Assembly: GCA_964550935.1 (NCBI GenBank)
Contig: CAZKBB010000040.1
Span: 1-25,036, forward strand
Length of the DNA: 25,036 bases
From: JBCBSP01 sp964550935
GTDB lineage: Bacteria; Pseudomonadota; Alphaproteobacteria; Caulobacterales; Maricaulaceae
Reading direction: 5' to 3'
The notes under the pieces were generated by a model. The model had not been told where the DNA came from, did no database searches, and worked only from the letters and a program-made list of their open reading frames with translations. The position numbers and the translations under genes were made by a program. Shown here piece after piece: positions 23,111-25,036 of the stretch (positions are counted from its first letter, which is position 1; the number at the start of each line of letters is the position of its first letter).

Positions 23111-23608
23111 CTAGAAAATCCCCAGGAATTTGCGGCGCTTCCTCCTCATGCGCGGCAGGGGCGGCGGGGCCGAGACGTCCGGCTCCCCGGCGTCGAGGGC
23201 GTAAGGTCCGTCTCCGGCCTCGCCCTCGAAGGGTTCATCGAGCGCGCGCAGCTGCGCCGCGCTGGGCGCCGGGGCGGGCGGGGGCGGCGCGACGCGCGCG
23301 CCCGGCGCGCGCGGCGGCTCCGGCGCGCAGATGTCCGCATCGCACAGCGCATGGCCGGTCTGCCCGGCGCCGGGCAGGTCCACCGCGGTGAACGGGCCGG
23401 CGTAGTCGCCAAGGCCCAGCTCGCCGCGCACGCCGTCGCGAAAGCGCGTCACGCGCAGATCCAGCTCGGCCTTGCGCTCTCGGTCCTCGCGCAGATGGCG
23501 CAGATCGGCCGGGCGCGGGCTGCGCAGCGCGTCCGCGCCGGCGCCGTGGGTGCGCCCCAGCGCGGCGCGGGCGCGTTCGATGTCCAGTCTGGGTCGACGG
23601 TCGGTCAT
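23111..23608 (-). CDS. Unrecognised 165-residue protein downstream of the proteasome-like gene
   Basis: ATG 23608 has GAGGA at good spacing. The N-terminal third is charged and helical (LDIERARAALGRTHGAG, LRHLREDRERKAELDLRVTRF). A short globular-looking block follows (GVRGELGLGDYAGPFTAVDL, with two cysteines in ALCDADICAPEP), then a Pro/Ala-rich linker (APPPPAPAPSAAQLRAL). An acidic stretch and a very basic tail come last (PRMRRKRRKFLGIF). There is no signal peptide. No known family is recognised. It starts 42 bases after the proteasome-like gene in the same direction, so the two are probably co-transcribed and may act together. Codon use matches the surroundings and the start site is good, so it is likely a real gene. 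Confidence 0.68.
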   Translation of the reverse strand: MTDRRPRLDIERARAALGRTHGAGADALRSPRPADLRHLREDRERKAELDLRVTRFRDGVRGELGLGDYAGPFTAVDLPGAGQTGHALCDADICAPEPPRAPGARVAPPPPAPAPSAAQLRALDEPFEGEAGDGPYALDAGEPDVSAPPPLPRMRRKRRKFLGIF

Positions 23609-23650
23609 GCTCGTCCTCGCCGGGCCGGCGCGCGGCCCGCCTTGCTTGCC

Positions 23651-24892
23651 TCAGCTCTTCTTCGCGTACCACTCGATCGCGCCGGTGCGCGTGATCATCA
23701 ACACGTCGACATCGCCGCCGACGCCGGTGTTCTTCATGTGCAGATCGGTCTTGAGGATATTGAGCTCGACCAGCGCCTTGGCGGTCTCGCTCATCTGCTT
23801 TTTCCCGCTCGCCGCGACCACCTGGATGAAGGGGTCGATGAACTCCTCCTGGCTGTAGTTCGAGGCGGTCTGGATGAACTGGCGCGCCAGCGCGGGCAGG
23901 GTCTCGCTCTCCACCTTTCGCATGGCCGCCTCGGTCTGGTCGGGTGTGACGCCGGCGGCCTCCAGCGCGGCCTGCGCGGCGGCCTCGTTGGAGACGAAAT
24001 TCATCGCCACCATAAGGTCGAACAAAGCCGGGTGGACCCCGCGCAGGAAGGCGTGGGTCATGTCGGCCTGGGCGAAGGTGCGCACGAAGGCGTTCGGCCC
24101 GTCCTCCACGCCCACCGCCACGGTCTCGTCGGGCGCGCGCTTGATCACCCCGTCGACCATGATCGAGGCGTACCAGTGGCTGTAGACCGGGAACACGTCG
24201 TTTGATCCAAAGCCGGCGAAGACCAGCCCGGCGAACGGCTCCAGAAAGGCTGGACGCGTGACCAGGAGGTAGGCGAGGTCGTACAGCTTGTCGCGCAGCG
24301 GGCCGTCCTGGCGCGCCGCATCGCCCAGCGCCTCGGCCAGCACCGCCTCCAGCATTGCGCCGTATAGCTCGTGGAAGCGCTCGCGCGTGAGCCCGTCGAA
24401 CACGGGCAGCGGCGCGCGCTCGGCCCCGCCTTCATCGGTTGTCAGGTGGCCGCGATAGATGTCGAGGGCCGCCTCGACCGCCGCCGCGTCGTCGTTATAG
24501 GGGCTGCCCGGGTAGGTCCTCAGCGCTCGCGCGTAATCGAGCACGGTCAGATAGGCCGCGCGCATCAGCGCCTCGAACTCCTCGCGCTCCTCGGCCTCGG
24601 GGAACAGGCGGCGATTATTGTCGATGAAGGCGAAGAAGGCCTGCGCGCAGTCGGTGATGGTCTCGAACTCATCCCTGCCATGGGCCTTCTGGAAGGCGTG
24701 GGCGATATGGGACCAGGACCGGCCGAGCACGTCGCCGCGCGAATACACCATCACCGCGATCGTGTCGGTCAGAGGCAGGATTTTCTCCGCCTCCAGCGTC
24801 ACCACCGGCTCCGGCCCGCCGCCATAGGTCACCGCGCTGTCGGCGGCGAGCGCCACCGCCTGACGGTTCATGATCATCACTTCAGACGTCAT
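23651..24892 (-). CDS. Proteasome-beta-like (Ntn-hydrolase fold) protein
   Basis: The product is 413 residues. The N-terminus, MTSEVMIMNRQAVALAADSA then VTYGGG, with AEKILPLTDTIAVMVYSRGD after it, follows the proteasome beta/HslV pattern (strand, LAADSxxT, then KIxxL). If Met1 is removed, Thr2 becomes the N-terminal nucleophile; Asp18 then sits at Thr-numbered 17, as in proteasomes, and Lys37 falls three residues past the usual Lys33. The remainder (residues ~75-413) is longer than any proteasome subunit and includes a helical middle and GSNDVFPVYSHWYASIMVDG. I recall similar bacterial proteins annotated only as hypothetical. Starts at Met6 or Met8 would remove the Thr; GAGGGG about 12 bases upstream supports 24892. 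It is likely an intracellular hydrolase or a dead fold relative; substrate and assembly state are unknown. Confidence 0.72.
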   Translation of the reverse strand: MTSEVMIMNRQAVALAADSAVTYGGGPEPVVTLEAEKILPLTDTIAVMVYSRGDVLGRSWSHIAHAFQKAHGRDEFETITDCAQAFFAFIDNNRRLFPEAEEREEFEALMRAAYLTVLDYARALRTYPGSPYNDDAAAVEAALDIYRGHLTTDEGGAERAPLPVFDGLTRERFHELYGAMLEAVLAEALGDAARQDGPLRDKLYDLAYLLVTRPAFLEPFAGLVFAGFGSNDVFPVYSHWYASIMVDGVIKRAPDETVAVGVEDGPNAFVRTFAQADMTHAFLRGVHPALFDLMVAMNFVSNEAAAQAALEAAGVTPDQTEAAMRKVESETLPALARQFIQTASNYSQEEFIDPFIQVVAASGKKQMSETAKALVELNILKTDLHMKNTGVGGDVDVLMITRTGAIEWYAKKS

Positions 24893-25036
24893 CCGCGCGC
24901 CGCACCCCTCATTCGCCGGCCGGTGAAATCCTAACGAGAGGTTACCCCAAGCGCGCGCGATGTCGAACCGCCAGGCGCCGGACGCGCTGTTCGAGGCCTG
25001 AAGCGTTGCGCTGGAACGACACTCCCCCTCCGTCGG

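Noticed and set aside
23111..23152. HbYX proteasome-activator motif at the C-terminus of the 165-residue protein
   Set aside because: The tail ends LGIF with no tyrosine in the next-to-last position.
24893..25036. Possible short gene at the right edge (ATG at 24980)
   Set aside because: It is only 13 codons, with no ribosome site and no recognisable product; nothing else is seen in this stretch.

Overview
The window is GC-rich, densely packed chromosomal DNA. It reads as an alphaproteobacterium, probably a marine Maricaulales/Hyphomonadaceae/Caulobacterales-type bacterium. This is an inference from strong G/C at third codon positions, an OmpA-type porin with a long poly-proline linker, and the gene families present; no rRNA or other definitive marker lies in the window. 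About twenty intact or broken genes are supported. Most other long open frames are antisense shadows caused by the base composition.

Layout from left to right. (1) 1-2747, minus strand: a large secreted YD/RHS-repeat protein running off the left edge, preceded in the same direction by a 74-residue secreted protein carrying a single YD repeat. (2) 2912-7149: the two queuosine tRNA-modification genes queA and tgt, both on plus, separated by a minus-strand pair (acyl-CoA carboxyltransferase beta subunit and a DUF4149 membrane protein). The Tgt has lost two of the three cysteine zinc ligands. (3) 7202-8482: a small lipoprotein, tRNA-Lys(TTT) with a readable promoter, and a PAS-like gene interrupted by one in-frame TGA. 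(4) 8490-11666: recQ (minus) and a class III CoA-transferase (plus), divergently arranged. (5) 11815-12876: an OmpA-like protein with 26 consecutive prolines, followed by a strong intrinsic terminator.

(6) 13074-19464: a tight five-gene operon holding a Cys/Met-metabolism PLP enzyme, an M20 metallo-hydrolase, astA, astD and astB. It looks like the arginine succinyltransferase (AST) catabolic pathway, with the M20 enzyme as a candidate replacement for AstE, which is absent here, as is AstC. (7) 19526-20865: a STAS/SpoIIAA-like protein convergent with phenylalanine 4-hydroxylase (phhA). phhA has a perfect palindrome just upstream of its ribosome binding site. (8) About 21011-22217: a graveyard of two truncated IS481-type transposases pointing toward each other, then IS-end-like repeats and a hairpin-rich geneless stretch. 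(9) 22226-24892: a small conserved protein, a free methionine-R-sulfoxide reductase (GAF), and a two-gene minus-strand unit. That unit contains a proteasome-like (Ntn-hydrolase) protein with Thr, Asp and Lys in proteasome-beta-like positions, followed by an unrecognised 165-residue protein.

The items most worth following up are the proteasome-like protein and its partner, the zinc-site-degenerate Tgt, the TGA-interrupted PAS gene, and the AST operon with an M20 enzyme in place of AstE. No CRISPR array, prophage or obvious defence island was seen.
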